18,526 bases of DNA from Chloroflexota bacterium (GCA_023430545.1 JAEZAF010000157.1:1-18526), one strand, 5' to 3'; positions 6,520 to 14,476 are shown, numbered from the stretch's first letter. Translations and numbers: made by a program. Notes: a model not told the origin generated them from the sequence alone.

Positions 6520-7917
6520 ATGGCTTACCCGCATAAAATCAACCTCCATGAGCGCCTGAATATTCAGGATTTACAGGCCAGGATCAGCGGTGTCGTACTG
6601 ACGCCCGACGACCCGGAGTATGAACAGGCGCGCCAGCCGTGGAACCGCACCACCGACCAGCATCCGGCGCTGATCCTCCTACCTGATAATACGCAGGATG
6701 TGATCGCCGCGGTTCAGTTTGCGCGGGAAAATGATCTCGGCGTCGGCATTCAGTCCACGGGGCATGGCCTGCACGTGCCATCAGATGACAACCTGCTGAT
6801 CCTCACCTCGCGCCTGAAGCAGGTCAGCGTTGATGTCGAGAAGCGCATCGTCCGTGCCGAAGCGGGTGCGCTGTGGGAAGATGTGCTGGCGGTCGTCACA
6901 CCGCACGGCCTCGCCCCGCTGCTGGGATCGTCACCCTGGGTGGGCGTGGTCGGCTATAGTCTGGGCGGCGGGATCGGCTGGCTGGCACGTCACTATGGGC
7001 TGGCGGTGGACAGTGTTCACGCGGTGGAGATTGTGACCCCCGATGGCAGCTTACGCCGTGCCAGCGCTGACGAGAACAGCGATCTGTTCTGGGGACTGCG
7101 CGGCGGCGGCGGTGGCAATTTCGGGGCGATCACCGCGCTGGAATTTACGGTTTATCCGGTCGCATCGCTTTACGGCGGCTTTCTGATCTATCCGGGTGAG
7201 ATGGCGGCGGATGCCTTCCGCTTCTTTCGCGACTGGACACGCAATCTGCCGGATGAAGTCACTTCTTCGATTGGTGTGATGCGCTTCCCCAATATCCCGA
7301 TGGTCCCCGAAGCGATGCGCGGTCAGATTCAGGTCGTCGTCCGCGCTGCTTACAGTGGAGCGGATATGCGTCAGGGAGCGATGTGGATTCAGCCGTGGCT
7401 GGACTGGCAGGCTCCAAGTGCGAGTACCTTCCGTGTGATGCCATTCTCAGAAGTCGGCACGATCAGCAACGACCCGAAAGAACCGTCAAGCGGGACCGGG
7501 TCCCATGCCATGCTCAACACCCTGAGCGATGAGGCGATTGACCTGATCGTGAAATATACGACCCATCCCGACGGCCCGCTGTTTATGACCGAAATCCGTC
7601 ATGCAGGTGGGGCGATTCACCGCGCCGCGCCGGATACGAGCGCTGTCAGTCACCGGGATGCCGAGTATTACCTTCAGATGGCAGGCATGGCCCCAACACC
7701 GGAAATCTACAGCACCGTCCACGCCTATATGCAGACCTATAAGGCGGCTTTGAAACCACATCTGCACAGCGGGGTCTATCTCAACTTCCTCACAGGCAAG
7801 GAAGCACGCACCCGCGCAAAGGATGGCTATCTGCCGGAGACGTATGAACGTCTGCTGGCCCTGAAAGCGCAGTACGATCCTGAGAATCGCTTCCGCTATG
7901 GGTATCAGTTGATTTGA
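6520..7917 (+). CDS. FAD-binding oxidoreductase, berberine-bridge-enzyme-like
   Basis: This 465-residue flavoprotein has the PCMH-type FAD domain and ends in a BBE motif (YDPENRFRYGYQLI). FAD-contact segments are visible: ALILLPDNTQDVIAAVQFAREN, GIQSTGHGLHV with His82 as the expected covalent FAD anchor, GVVGYSLGGGIGWLARHYGL, and DLFWGLRGGGGGNFGAITALEF. In bicovalent relatives a Cys occupies the AGVC position. Here the aligned segment reads LGSSPW with Ser138, so the second flavin bond should be absent. Family members oxidise sugars, alkaloids or polyketides using oxygen; the substrate is not readable. No signal peptide is present, so the protein is cytoplasmic. It is divergent from a TetR gene. 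The start has GAGG at 6506-6509, ten bases ahead. The gene converges on a glycosyltransferase gene across a repeat-filled gap. Confidence 0.92.
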   Translation: MAYPHKINLHERLNIQDLQARISGVVLTPDDPEYEQARQPWNRTTDQHPALILLPDNTQDVIAAVQFARENDLGVGIQSTGHGLHVPSDDNLLILTSRLKQVSVDVEKRIVRAEAGALWEDVLAVVTPHGLAPLLGSSPWVGVVGYSLGGGIGWLARHYGLAVDSVHAVEIVTPDGSLRRASADENSDLFWGLRGGGGGNFGAITALEFTVYPVASLYGGFLIYPGEMAADAFRFFRDWTRNLPDEVTSSIGVMRFPNIPMVPEAMRGQIQVVVRAAYSGADMRQGAMWIQPWLDWQAPSASTFRVMPFSEVGTISNDPKEPSSGTGSHAMLNTLSDEAIDLIVKYTTHPDGPLFMTEIRHAGGAIHRAAPDTSAVSHRDAEYYLQMAGMAPTPEIYSTVHAYMQTYKAALKPHLHSGVYLNFLTGKEARTRAKDGYLPETYERLLALKAQYDPENRFRYGYQLI

Positions 7918-7950
7918 GCGGAAACAGAATCTGCGTAGACGAAGACCGGC

Positions 7951-7977
7951 GTAGGGACACGGCACTGCCGTGTCCGC
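7951..7977 (+). repeat. Palindromic intergenic repeat, copy 1
   Basis: Copy 1 begins GTAGGGACA and ends TGTCCGC. Its core, GGACACGGCA-C-TGCCGTGTCC (7955-7975), is a 10-bp-arm perfect hairpin with a one-base centre. It lies in the gap between convergent genes and is the mirror-orientation partner of the copy at 8031. Its arms match those of the copies at 11433 and 17070. Confidence 0.8.
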
Positions 7978-7994
7978 AACGTGTCTGCGCATGT

Positions 7995-8010
7995 CTGGCG
8001 CGTCCGCCAG
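7995..8010. repeat. Small hairpin between paired repeats
   Basis: CTGGCG-CGTC-CGCCAG forms a 6-bp stem with a four-base loop between the two inverted repeat copies. Together these three hairpins fill the convergent gap, and they may act as a bidirectional transcription barrier, although no T-run is present. Confidence 0.5.
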
Positions 8011-8030
8011 CTTAACCAATGTCATACCAC

Positions 8031-8056
8031 GCGGACATCCCGTTGGATGTCCCTAC
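8031..8056 (-). repeat. Palindromic intergenic repeat, copy 2 (variant stem)
   Basis: It begins GCGGACA and ends TGTCCCTAC, the same ends as the copies at 11433 and 17070. The inner ten bases are TCC-CGTT-GGA in place of CGGCATGCCG, so the stem sequence differs but still pairs (GGACATCC with GGATGTCC). It is inverted relative to copy 1, and its TGTCCCTAC can also pair with the GTAGGGACA of copy 1. Confidence 0.75.
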
Positions 8057-8092
8057 AGAAATTTCGTAGCTGTGTGATTATTCCTACTCGTT

Positions 8093-9316
8093 TCATTTCG
8101 CCTTTCGGCTGCTAATGAATCCCTGAATCTCATCCGCTGCCTGACGGTATCCACCCGATTCACGCAGGCTTTGCTGAAGGGATGCTGCTGCCGTCTGATA
8201 TTCGGGCTGCGTCAGCACCTGATCCAGTGCCTGACGCAGATCCTCTGCGCGGATACCCTCACCGGACACCTGACCCTCCAGCACCAGAGCGGCCCCTCTT
8301 GCCGCCGCCATACGTCCATTCAAAAGCTGTTCGAACTGCTGCGGCACGACAATCAGCGGGACACCGTAATACAATCCCTCATGAATGCTGTTCATCCCGC
8401 CGTGCGTGATAAAGGCATCGGCACGCTGTAAAACCTCAAGCTGTTGCACACTCGACCTGACGATGAAGTTCGACGGCATCGGCTCCAACTGGTTGAGGTC
8501 GGTCTGGCGGCCAGCGGACAGAATGAACGTCGCCGGATAACTTCCGAATGCGTCGAAGCAGGCACGATAGAAGTCTGGATTGGTGTTATGAATCGTACCG
8601 AGTGAGATGTAGACGACCGTTCCTTCAGTTGGAAGCTCGATTGCAGGCTGGCCACTGGTTGCACGGGTTTCAGGGTCAATCGACGGGCCGACAAAGCGAA
8701 ACGTGTCATCGATCAGGGGAACGGGGGCCTGCAAATCCTTGAGTGTGAACACGATATTCAGATCACCGCAGATCGGGAAGAGCGGTGTCTTAGACGGATA
8801 GGCTTTCGGATAACGGCGCTGTAACCGGAAACGCCGAAGCAGCAGACGAGGCACGACTGGTAGAAACTGGCGCAGCATTCCGAAGAATTCACGCGCAGTC
8901 AGCCGCATGGATGCGACATCCAGAATGAAATGCGTAATTGAACCCATGCTGGGGACGCCAAGCTGTGTCGCGGCCATTTTTCCCCACAGCACCAGCGAGT
9001 CGAAGATCACCAGATCGGGCTGTTCGCGTTCCAGTTCCTGAAGCGTAAACGGCAGCAGCTTTTCAGTGCCTTTCAGAATCAGTGAGGAGACATTGGCGAG
9101 ATTACCGTGCTGCATCAGTTCGGTAATGCGCTCTGAAGTGACTTCATTCGCCGGATAGGGGCAGAAGGCTGCGCCGGCGCGTTCGATCTGCGGACGAAAC
9201 GCCTCCTGATTGTAGTACAGCACCTGTTCACCCCGCTGTACCAGTTCGTGGACCAGCGGCAGCGTCGGGTTGAGGTGGCCGTGCGCGGGTGAACCGAGGA
9301 AGATGATTTTGCTCAT
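8093..9316 (-). CDS. GT1 glycosyltransferase, macrolide/MGT type
   Basis: This soluble GT-B enzyme of 407 residues belongs to the UDP-glycosyltransferase type that decorates small hydrophobic molecules. The N-terminal acceptor domain opens with IIFLGSPAHGHLNPTLPLVHEL; the histidine cluster at 12-14 holds the expected catalytic base. The C-terminal donor domain has VVYISLGTIHN (234-243) and the UDP-sugar signature around FITHGGMNSIHEGLYYGVPLIVVPQQFEQ (302-330), with His305 and the closing Gln330. Characterised relatives inactivate macrolides or rifamycins or make glycosylated natural products. The ATG overlaps the stop of an upstream TetR gene by four bases (ATGA), with AGGAG five bases ahead. 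A TetR-controlled glycosyltransferase without other biosynthetic genes suggests xenobiotic detoxification (inferred). The end lies 175 bp from a convergent oxidase gene. Confidence 0.93.
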   Translation of the reverse strand: MSKIIFLGSPAHGHLNPTLPLVHELVQRGEQVLYYNQEAFRPQIERAGAAFCPYPANEVTSERITELMQHGNLANVSSLILKGTEKLLPFTLQELEREQPDLVIFDSLVLWGKMAATQLGVPSMGSITHFILDVASMRLTAREFFGMLRQFLPVVPRLLLRRFRLQRRYPKAYPSKTPLFPICGDLNIVFTLKDLQAPVPLIDDTFRFVGPSIDPETRATSGQPAIELPTEGTVVYISLGTIHNTNPDFYRACFDAFGSYPATFILSAGRQTDLNQLEPMPSNFIVRSSVQQLEVLQRADAFITHGGMNSIHEGLYYGVPLIVVPQQFEQLLNGRMAAARGAALVLEGQVSGEGIRAEDLRQALDQVLTQPEYQTAAASLQQSLRESGGYRQAADEIQGFISSRKAK

Positions 9317-10035
9317 GTTGGCTCCTGTGATGTGTCTTCCATGTCTTTCAGGGGGACTACCCAGCGCCGCAGCACGTCGTCGTCCGCAAAAAAGAGCGTG
9401 TCCGGCTTCAGGCCAAGCACCCGTTCAGTGGCTTCCTTATAAACGGCAATGGTCTGCGTCATTCGCTCGAAGAGGTCTTCACTGCTTTCGGCTGTAAACA
9501 ACTGCATCGCCAGCGCGGTATTGAGCGCCTGTATCAGCGAAACCACGATCTGACTCAGGTCCTCAGGCGAGGCGGTTGTAATAACGCCTTCCCGGATTCC
9601 TTGCTGAAGGATGACGGTCAGCATCTCACTGAACTTGTGGAAACGCGCCAGCCGGACTTTCTGAATGTACAGCGCGTTCTCGTCCGGACGCAGCATCCGC
9701 AGCATAGAGCGAAGAACGGGCTGCTGATCGGTCTTCCACTGTCCCATTACGTTGAAGAACGCCTGAAGCTTTTCGAGGGCAGTCAGTCCGGTGTCATTGA
9801 CAACCGGCTCCAACACGCGGTCAAGGTCCGCCTGCAAGCGGTCCACAAGGCCTTCGAGCACTTCCTGCTTGGAACGGAAATAGTGATAAAAAGCGCCTTT
9901 CGAGATCTTCAGTGTGTCGATCAGGTCCTGAACCGTCATCTGCTCGTAGCCTTTGGTGTAGATCAGGCGCTCGGCAGCATCCAGGATCTCACTGCGCTTG
10001 AGGGCATGGTCTTCGGGTTTTACAACGCGCGGCAT
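9313..10035 (-). CDS. TetR family regulator of the adjacent glycosyltransferase
   Basis: This 240-residue protein has a TetR DNA-binding head: RSEILDAAERLIYTKGYEQMTVQDLIDTLKISKGAFYHYFRSKQEVLEGL (about 14-64). An all-helical effector domain of unknown ligand follows. The ATG is preceded by AAAGG at about ten bases. A perfect 29-bp inverted repeat lies 22 bases upstream of the start, just downstream of a well-formed promoter. The protein therefore very likely represses its own transcription and, through the ATGA overlap, that of the glycosyltransferase. Ligand binding, perhaps by a toxic hydrophobic compound that the enzyme glycosylates, would relieve repression (inferred). It is unrelated in the C-terminal half to the other TetR protein of this window. 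Confidence 0.93.
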   Translation of the reverse strand: MPRVVKPEDHALKRSEILDAAERLIYTKGYEQMTVQDLIDTLKISKGAFYHYFRSKQEVLEGLVDRLQADLDRVLEPVVNDTGLTALEKLQAFFNVMGQWKTDQQPVLRSMLRMLRPDENALYIQKVRLARFHKFSEMLTVILQQGIREGVITTASPEDLSQIVVSLIQALNTALAMQLFTAESSEDLFERMTQTIAVYKEATERVLGLKPDTLFFADDDVLRRWVVPLKDMEDTSQEPT

Positions 10036-10056
10036 TGGATAATGACCTTTCAGGTG

Positions 10057-10085
10057 AATAATAAACCGACGGTCGGTTTATTATT
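10057..10085. promoter_or_regulatory. Perfect 29-bp inverted repeat, TetR operator
   Basis: AATAATAAACCGA and TCGGTTTATTATT are exact reverse complements around a CGG centre, giving 13-bp arms. It lies immediately downstream of the putative -10 (10092-10097), covering the expected transcription start of the tetR-glycosyltransferase unit. The size and position are what autorepressing TetR proteins use. Confidence 0.8.
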
Positions 10086-10091
10086 TAAATA

Positions 10092-10120
10092 AGCATATAG
10101 AAAATGCCGCAGCCTGTCAA
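10092..10120 (-). promoter_or_regulatory. Sigma70-type promoter of the tetR-glycosyltransferase unit
   Basis: On the minus strand, a consensus TTGACA (10115-10120) is followed after 17 bases by TATGCT (10092-10097, four of six matches). The -35 abuts the stop codon of the upstream membrane glycosyltransferase gene. The 29-bp operator begins where transcription should start. Confidence 0.65.
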
Positions 10121-11383
10121 TCAGTTGGACTTATCGACGGAACGTGAGGGGTGACTCCACCACTGCTGGCGGGTGAGGATCAGCACAGCCAGTGTCAGTA
10201 ATGGCATCGGCAGAAACACGGTCGGATGCTCGAACTTGGCCTCACCAATCGTCAGCAGGAAGTGCAGCCACGGCAGCAGGAACAGCATGAACAGTGTCGG
10301 TGCGATCCACAGCGGTTTGCGCTGGCGTGCCCATTCCCGCAGATAGAACAGCAGCGGCATAACCAGCACGATAAAGTGCGGGCTGGCCGTCCGGAGGCCG
10401 ACAAGATGCGTCACGGTCAGTGTGACCATCACCGTCCACAGGAAGCGCTCGTGTCTGTGCTGGACGATCAGCGCGAACCACGTCCACAGTACAAAGATCA
10501 GACCGATGGCATTGAGCGCAAGCTCTGCCCCACGCCCCAACCCAAGCAGATATTCGGCCAGCACCCATGCCGGTGTCGAGACTTCGATATAGGATGGATA
10601 AAGCTGAAGCTGATACAGGAAGCCCTCCACCCAGTCCGGCTGCAGGAGGAAGGACAGCCCGACCAGCACGGCCATCGTGATCACGAACGCCGCGATCAGA
10701 CGCCAGCGCCGCTGAGACAGTGCCCATAACAGCAGCAGCGGGACGAACAGCACGACCATCTGCGGCTTGGAAGTCGTCAGGGCCAGCGCTACACCGGACA
10801 GCGCATCACGCCGCCGCACCAGTGCCCACAATGCCAGTACCTGTAAAAAGTACACCAGATGACTGATCTGGCCGAGAAGCAGCCCTCGCGCACCCGGATA
10901 GCAGACGAGGGTGAAGATCACCAACGCGGCCAGCATCACCGGACTCGGCTTCCAGCGATACAGGTCCAGCAGCAGCACCAGTGCCCCGATCAGGCACGCC
11001 TGAAGCAGCACCACCCACATGGCCGTCGCCAGTGTGTACTCAAAATGGATGAAAGGCCACGACGCAAACACAGTATAAAACGGATAGGCATAGTGATTCG
11101 GCTGCTCGTCCGGCAGAGCGGCGCGGCCATACAGCCGCGTCTGGATATTCAGGCTGGTCTCAGGGCTGTAGGGATCCAGGCCATCGTAAAAGTAGGAGCG
11201 CGACGCTTCCCAGACGGTGGTGTAATCGTTGAATCCGGGAAACGGCTTCGTGAAGACCTGCCACGTCACCAGCACATAGGCCGCCAGTGCCACGAGAATC
11301 ACCCCGGCGATCAGCAGACGCCGCGATAGACTTCCGGCTGCCTGCGGGTGAGTCTGGATGTCGGTGGTTTTCGGTGTATTCAA
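10121..11383 (-). CDS. GT87-like (DUF2029) integral membrane glycosyltransferase
   Basis: This 420-residue polytopic protein has about ten to eleven hydrophobic segments and the GT-C layout of GT87 enzymes. These use polyprenyl-phosphate-linked sugars, classically mannose, on the outer face of the membrane. The first periplasmic loop holds GFNDYTTVWEASRSYFYDGLDPYS, with the acidic residue near the first helix expected to be catalytic. Further family-like pieces are NHYAYPFYTVF, LTTSKPQ and SPHFIVLVMPLLFY. The start is TTG at 11383: no ATG or GTG lies between the upstream in-frame stop and the first helix, and AAAGG is nine bases ahead. The role, such as envelope polysaccharide or glycolipid assembly, is inferred from the family. 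It is followed directly by the promoter of the tetR-GT1 unit, so the two are probably separately expressed. Confidence 0.85.
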   Translation of the reverse strand: MNTPKTTDIQTHPQAAGSLSRRLLIAGVILVALAAYVLVTWQVFTKPFPGFNDYTTVWEASRSYFYDGLDPYSPETSLNIQTRLYGRAALPDEQPNHYAYPFYTVFASWPFIHFEYTLATAMWVVLLQACLIGALVLLLDLYRWKPSPVMLAALVIFTLVCYPGARGLLLGQISHLVYFLQVLALWALVRRRDALSGVALALTTSKPQMVVLFVPLLLLWALSQRRWRLIAAFVITMAVLVGLSFLLQPDWVEGFLYQLQLYPSYIEVSTPAWVLAEYLLGLGRGAELALNAIGLIFVLWTWFALIVQHRHERFLWTVMVTLTVTHLVGLRTASPHFIVLVMPLLFYLREWARQRKPLWIAPTLFMLFLLPWLHFLLTIGEAKFEHPTVFLPMPLLTLAVLILTRQQWWSHPSRSVDKSN

Positions 11384-11432
11384 GGTGGATGGCCTTTAGT
11401 ATTTATTCTGATGCATGGAGTGACGCCTAACG

Positions 11433-11458
11433 GCGGACACGGCATGCCGTGTCCCTAC
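11433..11458 (-). repeat. Palindromic intergenic repeat, copy 3
   Basis: This 26-mer is identical to the one at 17070-17095. It starts GCGGACA and ends TGTCCCTAC, with a perfect 20-bp palindrome GGACACGGCATGCCGTGTCC inside. It lies in the 143-bp gap between hyuA and the membrane glycosyltransferase gene. Confidence 0.85.
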
Positions 11459-11526
11459 CTTGAATTTTCGGTCCACATTGCCAATCATAGGCCAACGTGA
11501 TACGAAATAATGATAAGACTTTGCTT

Positions 11527-13569
11527 TTACGGTTGGTCGATTCGCGTCAGGATCAGATTGCGATAGGCATCGACCTGCGCACGCCAACCGGCTTTGATGT
11601 ACAGCGTGCTGTCCAGTTGGTACACCAGCGCCTCACCGTCGAAGGTCGTGCCGGGATTTAACGTCTCACGCTCGAATTCACGTCCGGTCAGCGTCTGTTC
11701 ATTCACCGGTTCTGGCAGAATCACCGGCTTGTGTGTCAACCGGACAGCCTGAAGCCGCACGTTGACCACCTCAAGCGGACGATCACGGAGCGCGAAGCCA
11801 TAGGTGCGCTCGTGCAGACTATGAAACCATTCGGGATCGAAGATCCGTGCATCTAAATCAAGCGGAATCGACAGCTCATACGCCTGCCCGTGATAGCGCA
11901 TATCCAGTGACAGATTTAGCGCTAATGTGTCTGCCAGATCATGTGCATCGAGGTCGTCAATTGTGAATTCCACCACAGCCCTCTGTACCAGTTCGACTGC
12001 TGTTACCCTAATACCGCCCCAGACAGTCTCATCCAACAGACTGATGAAGGATTGGCTGTAATCGCGGGTGACATCCGCCACCAGCAGGCCGAAGCCACAC
12101 AGCACACCGGGATAACGTGGGATCAGCACGCGGCGCATTTCTAACCGTTCAGCGACATCACAGGCATGCAGTCCACCCGCACCGCCGAAGGCTACCAGCG
12201 TAAAATCACGCGGATCGTAGCCGCGCTCGACCGAAACGCGCCGCACCGCCCGTTCGATATTGGCATTGGCGATTGCCAGCACACCGCGTGCCGCTGCTTC
12301 GACTCCCATGCCGATCTGTCCGCCAAGTGCAGATATGGCCTGCTGCGCCGGTTCAAGTTGAAGCATCATCTGACCACCGAGAAAACGCGACGGATTCAGC
12401 CGCCCTAATACCGCATTGGCATCGCTGACGGTGATCTGCTGGCCGCCGCGCCCGTAGATGATCGGCCCCGGATCAGCCCCGGCGCTCTCCGGTCCCACAC
12501 GCAGCGCTCCACCCGCATCGACCCGCGCAATCGAGCCACCACCCGCGCCGATCGTCTCAATATCCAGCAGACGGATACGCAGTGGCAGACCATCGACCAA
12601 TGATTCCGGACGGCGCACCAGTTCTCCCGGGCACAGCGCGACATCGGTTGACGTGCCGCCCATATCCAGAGTGATGATCTGATCGAATCCGGCCAGTTTC
12701 GCCAGATGAAACGCGCCGATTACCCCGGCTGCGGGTCCGCTGAGCGCGGTCTGGATGGCCTGTGATTCGACCTTTGCGGCGTCCATCGCGCCGCCGTCGG
12801 ATTTCATGATGCGCAGCGGAACTGGCAGCACCGACTGGAGCCGGTCGATATAGCGCGACATCACCGGACGCACATAGGCTTCGAGTGCGGTGGCGCTCGC
12901 CCGTTCATATTCGCGGAACTCTGGCAGTACATCCGATGACAGCACGATCTTCCAATCACAGCCTCGTTTCAGCATCCGTTTATGGATGGCGTGTTCGTGT
13001 GCTCGGTTGACGAAGCTGTACAGCAGGCAGACCGCCACCGCTTCGACCGGCGGAGTCAGCGCCGCGATCTGGTCGATGACCGTATCGAGCGCGTCTATGT
13101 CCAGCGGCGTCAGTACTCCTCCGGTATGATCGAGACGCTCCGGCACTTCAAAGCTGCATTCACGCGGGATCAGCGGCGGCGGGATGGTCGGGTACAGCGC
13201 GTAGAGATCGGGCCGGTTCTGACGGCCAATCAGCAGCAGATCGCGAAAGCCTTTGGTGGTGATCAGGGCGGTGCGTGCGCCTTTGCGCTCTAAAATCGCG
13301 TTGGTGGCTACGGTGGAGCCGTGTGCAACATGTTCCAGCACGGTCAGATCATCCGTGCCAAGTGTCTGCCGCAGAATTTCATGCAGTCCGGCCAGCATCG
13401 CGACTGAGGGATCATGCGGCGTGCTCAGCAGCTTGTGAATATGAAGCTGACCGTCCGCGCTCAGTACCAGATCGGTAAATGTCCCGCCAATATCGACACC
13501 GGCGACGCGATGATTATCCAACGGTTGAGTTTCAGTCATAAGGATATTGGGTGATGTGAATGGATCCAT
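11527..13569 (-). CDS. hyuA: Hydantoinase/oxoprolinase subunit A (HyuA family)
   Basis: This is a 680-residue ATPase of the ASKHA-fold hydantoinase A/5-oxoprolinase family, whose members couple ATP hydrolysis to opening a cyclic amide or, in acetone carboxylase relatives, to activating a substrate. Motifs in order are VDIGGTFTDLVL (25-36), HGSTVATNAILERKG (83-97), LDMGGTSTDVAL (301-312), GAGGGSIARVDAGG (341-354), GPESAGADPGP (359-369) and VAFGGAGGLHACDVAERL (459-476). The length is complete for a single A subunit. The partner B subunit (HyuB) is not next to it in this window, which is unusual because A and B normally adjoin or are fused. The ATG at 13569 gives the longest form. The ATG at 13539 (MTETQPLDNHRVAGVDIGG) fits family N-termini equally well, and neither has a clear ribosome site. 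It is divergent from the esterase/ATP-grasp genes. Confidence 0.9.
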   Translation of the reverse strand: MDPFTSPNILMTETQPLDNHRVAGVDIGGTFTDLVLSADGQLHIHKLLSTPHDPSVAMLAGLHEILRQTLGTDDLTVLEHVAHGSTVATNAILERKGARTALITTKGFRDLLLIGRQNRPDLYALYPTIPPPLIPRECSFEVPERLDHTGGVLTPLDIDALDTVIDQIAALTPPVEAVAVCLLYSFVNRAHEHAIHKRMLKRGCDWKIVLSSDVLPEFREYERASATALEAYVRPVMSRYIDRLQSVLPVPLRIMKSDGGAMDAAKVESQAIQTALSGPAAGVIGAFHLAKLAGFDQIITLDMGGTSTDVALCPGELVRRPESLVDGLPLRIRLLDIETIGAGGGSIARVDAGGALRVGPESAGADPGPIIYGRGGQQITVSDANAVLGRLNPSRFLGGQMMLQLEPAQQAISALGGQIGMGVEAAARGVLAIANANIERAVRRVSVERGYDPRDFTLVAFGGAGGLHACDVAERLEMRRVLIPRYPGVLCGFGLLVADVTRDYSQSFISLLDETVWGGIRVTAVELVQRAVVEFTIDDLDAHDLADTLALNLSLDMRYHGQAYELSIPLDLDARIFDPEWFHSLHERTYGFALRDRPLEVVNVRLQAVRLTHKPVILPEPVNEQTLTGREFERETLNPGTTFDGEALVYQLDSTLYIKAGWRAQVDAYRNLILTRIDQP

Positions 13570-13631
13570 TGCCAGAGTATGTCATAACCCGGTCTAAATC
13601 GCGACCTGCGCGGTGATGTCAGGCGGCTCTT

Positions 13632-13660
13632 TTTGCACTTCTTTTACCAGTGGATAAAAT
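13632..13660 (+). promoter_or_regulatory. Putative promoter of the esterase/ATP-grasp genes
   Basis: TTTGCA (13632-13637) and TAAAAT (13655-13660) are 17 bases apart, matching four and five consensus positions. They lie in the divergent gap with hyuA and would start transcription about 60 bases before the esterase ATG. Confidence 0.4.
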
Positions 13661-13725
13661 CCTTACATCAAAGTTTTCTGCATCGATCCCATTTCATCCG
13701 CTGCCTCGCTCAGACAGGTTAACTT

Positions 13726-14448
13726 ATGCATCGTGAGCATCATCGCTGGTGGAGTCCCTCTCTCAATCGCCACATGGAAATGCTGGTGATGGGCCATGCA
13801 GGGGCACGCCTGCTGGTCTTCCCGACCTCGAAAGGCCGCTTCTACGAGTGGGAAGATCGTGGAATGCTCACCCGCGTGCTCGGTCATCATATCTCACAGG
13901 GCTGGATTCAGGCTTACTGCGTGGACAGTGTGGACGAGGAAAGCTGGTATGCCCGCTGGAAGCATCCGGGGGCACGGGCATGGCGCCAGACCGAGTACGA
14001 TAACTATCTGCTGAATGAAGTGCTGCCGCTCAGCCGCCAGAAGAATTCCAACCCGTTTCTGATCACCATCGGCGCGAGCTTTGGCGCGTATCACGCCATG
14101 AACTTCGGTCTGCGCCATCCGGATCAGGTCAACCGCATCATCGGTTTAAGCGGTATCTACGACATTCGCGGCTGGACGGACGGCTGGAGCGGCGAACACG
14201 TTTACTTCAATAATCCGATGGACTTCATCGACAATGAGCACGAATGGCACCGGCTGGAGCAGCTTCGCCGGCTCGACATCATCATGGCGGGTGGACGCGA
14301 TGACCGCCTGACGGAGACCGCACGCGCCCTGTCCGCCAAGCTGTGGAATAAAGGCATCGGCAACGCGCTGCGCGAATGGGACGGTTGGGCGCACGACTGG
14401 CCGTACTGGGAGCGGATGGTGCAGCATTACATCGGCGGGCATGACTGA
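13726..14448 (+). CDS. Alpha/beta-hydrolase, esterase family
   Basis: This 240-residue soluble hydrolase resembles the esterase D/putative esterase family. It has a nucleophile elbow GASFG (116-120, Ser118) and an acid in GGRDDR (Asp192 or Asp193). The probable catalytic His223 is in WAHDWPYW. The N-terminal stretch ARLLVFPTSKGRFYEWEDRGML has the Ser/Thr-Lys-Gly loop seen before the first helix in these proteins. There is no signal peptide, so it is cytoplasmic. AGG lies seven to eight bases before the ATG. It opens a plus-strand run that continues with two ATP-grasp proteins. That context suggests it hydrolyses or releases an ester or amide intermediate made by them, or acts as a proofreading or activating hydrolase (inferred). 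The substrate is unknown. Confidence 0.88.
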   Translation: MHREHHRWWSPSLNRHMEMLVMGHAGARLLVFPTSKGRFYEWEDRGMLTRVLGHHISQGWIQAYCVDSVDEESWYARWKHPGARAWRQTEYDNYLLNEVLPLSRQKNSNPFLITIGASFGAYHAMNFGLRHPDQVNRIIGLSGIYDIRGWTDGWSGEHVYFNNPMDFIDNEHEWHRLEQLRRLDIIMAGGRDDRLTETARALSAKLWNKGIGNALREWDGWAHDWPYWERMVQHYIGGHD

Positions 14449-14476
14449 TTTGTGTATTTCATCCGAGGTCACATTG

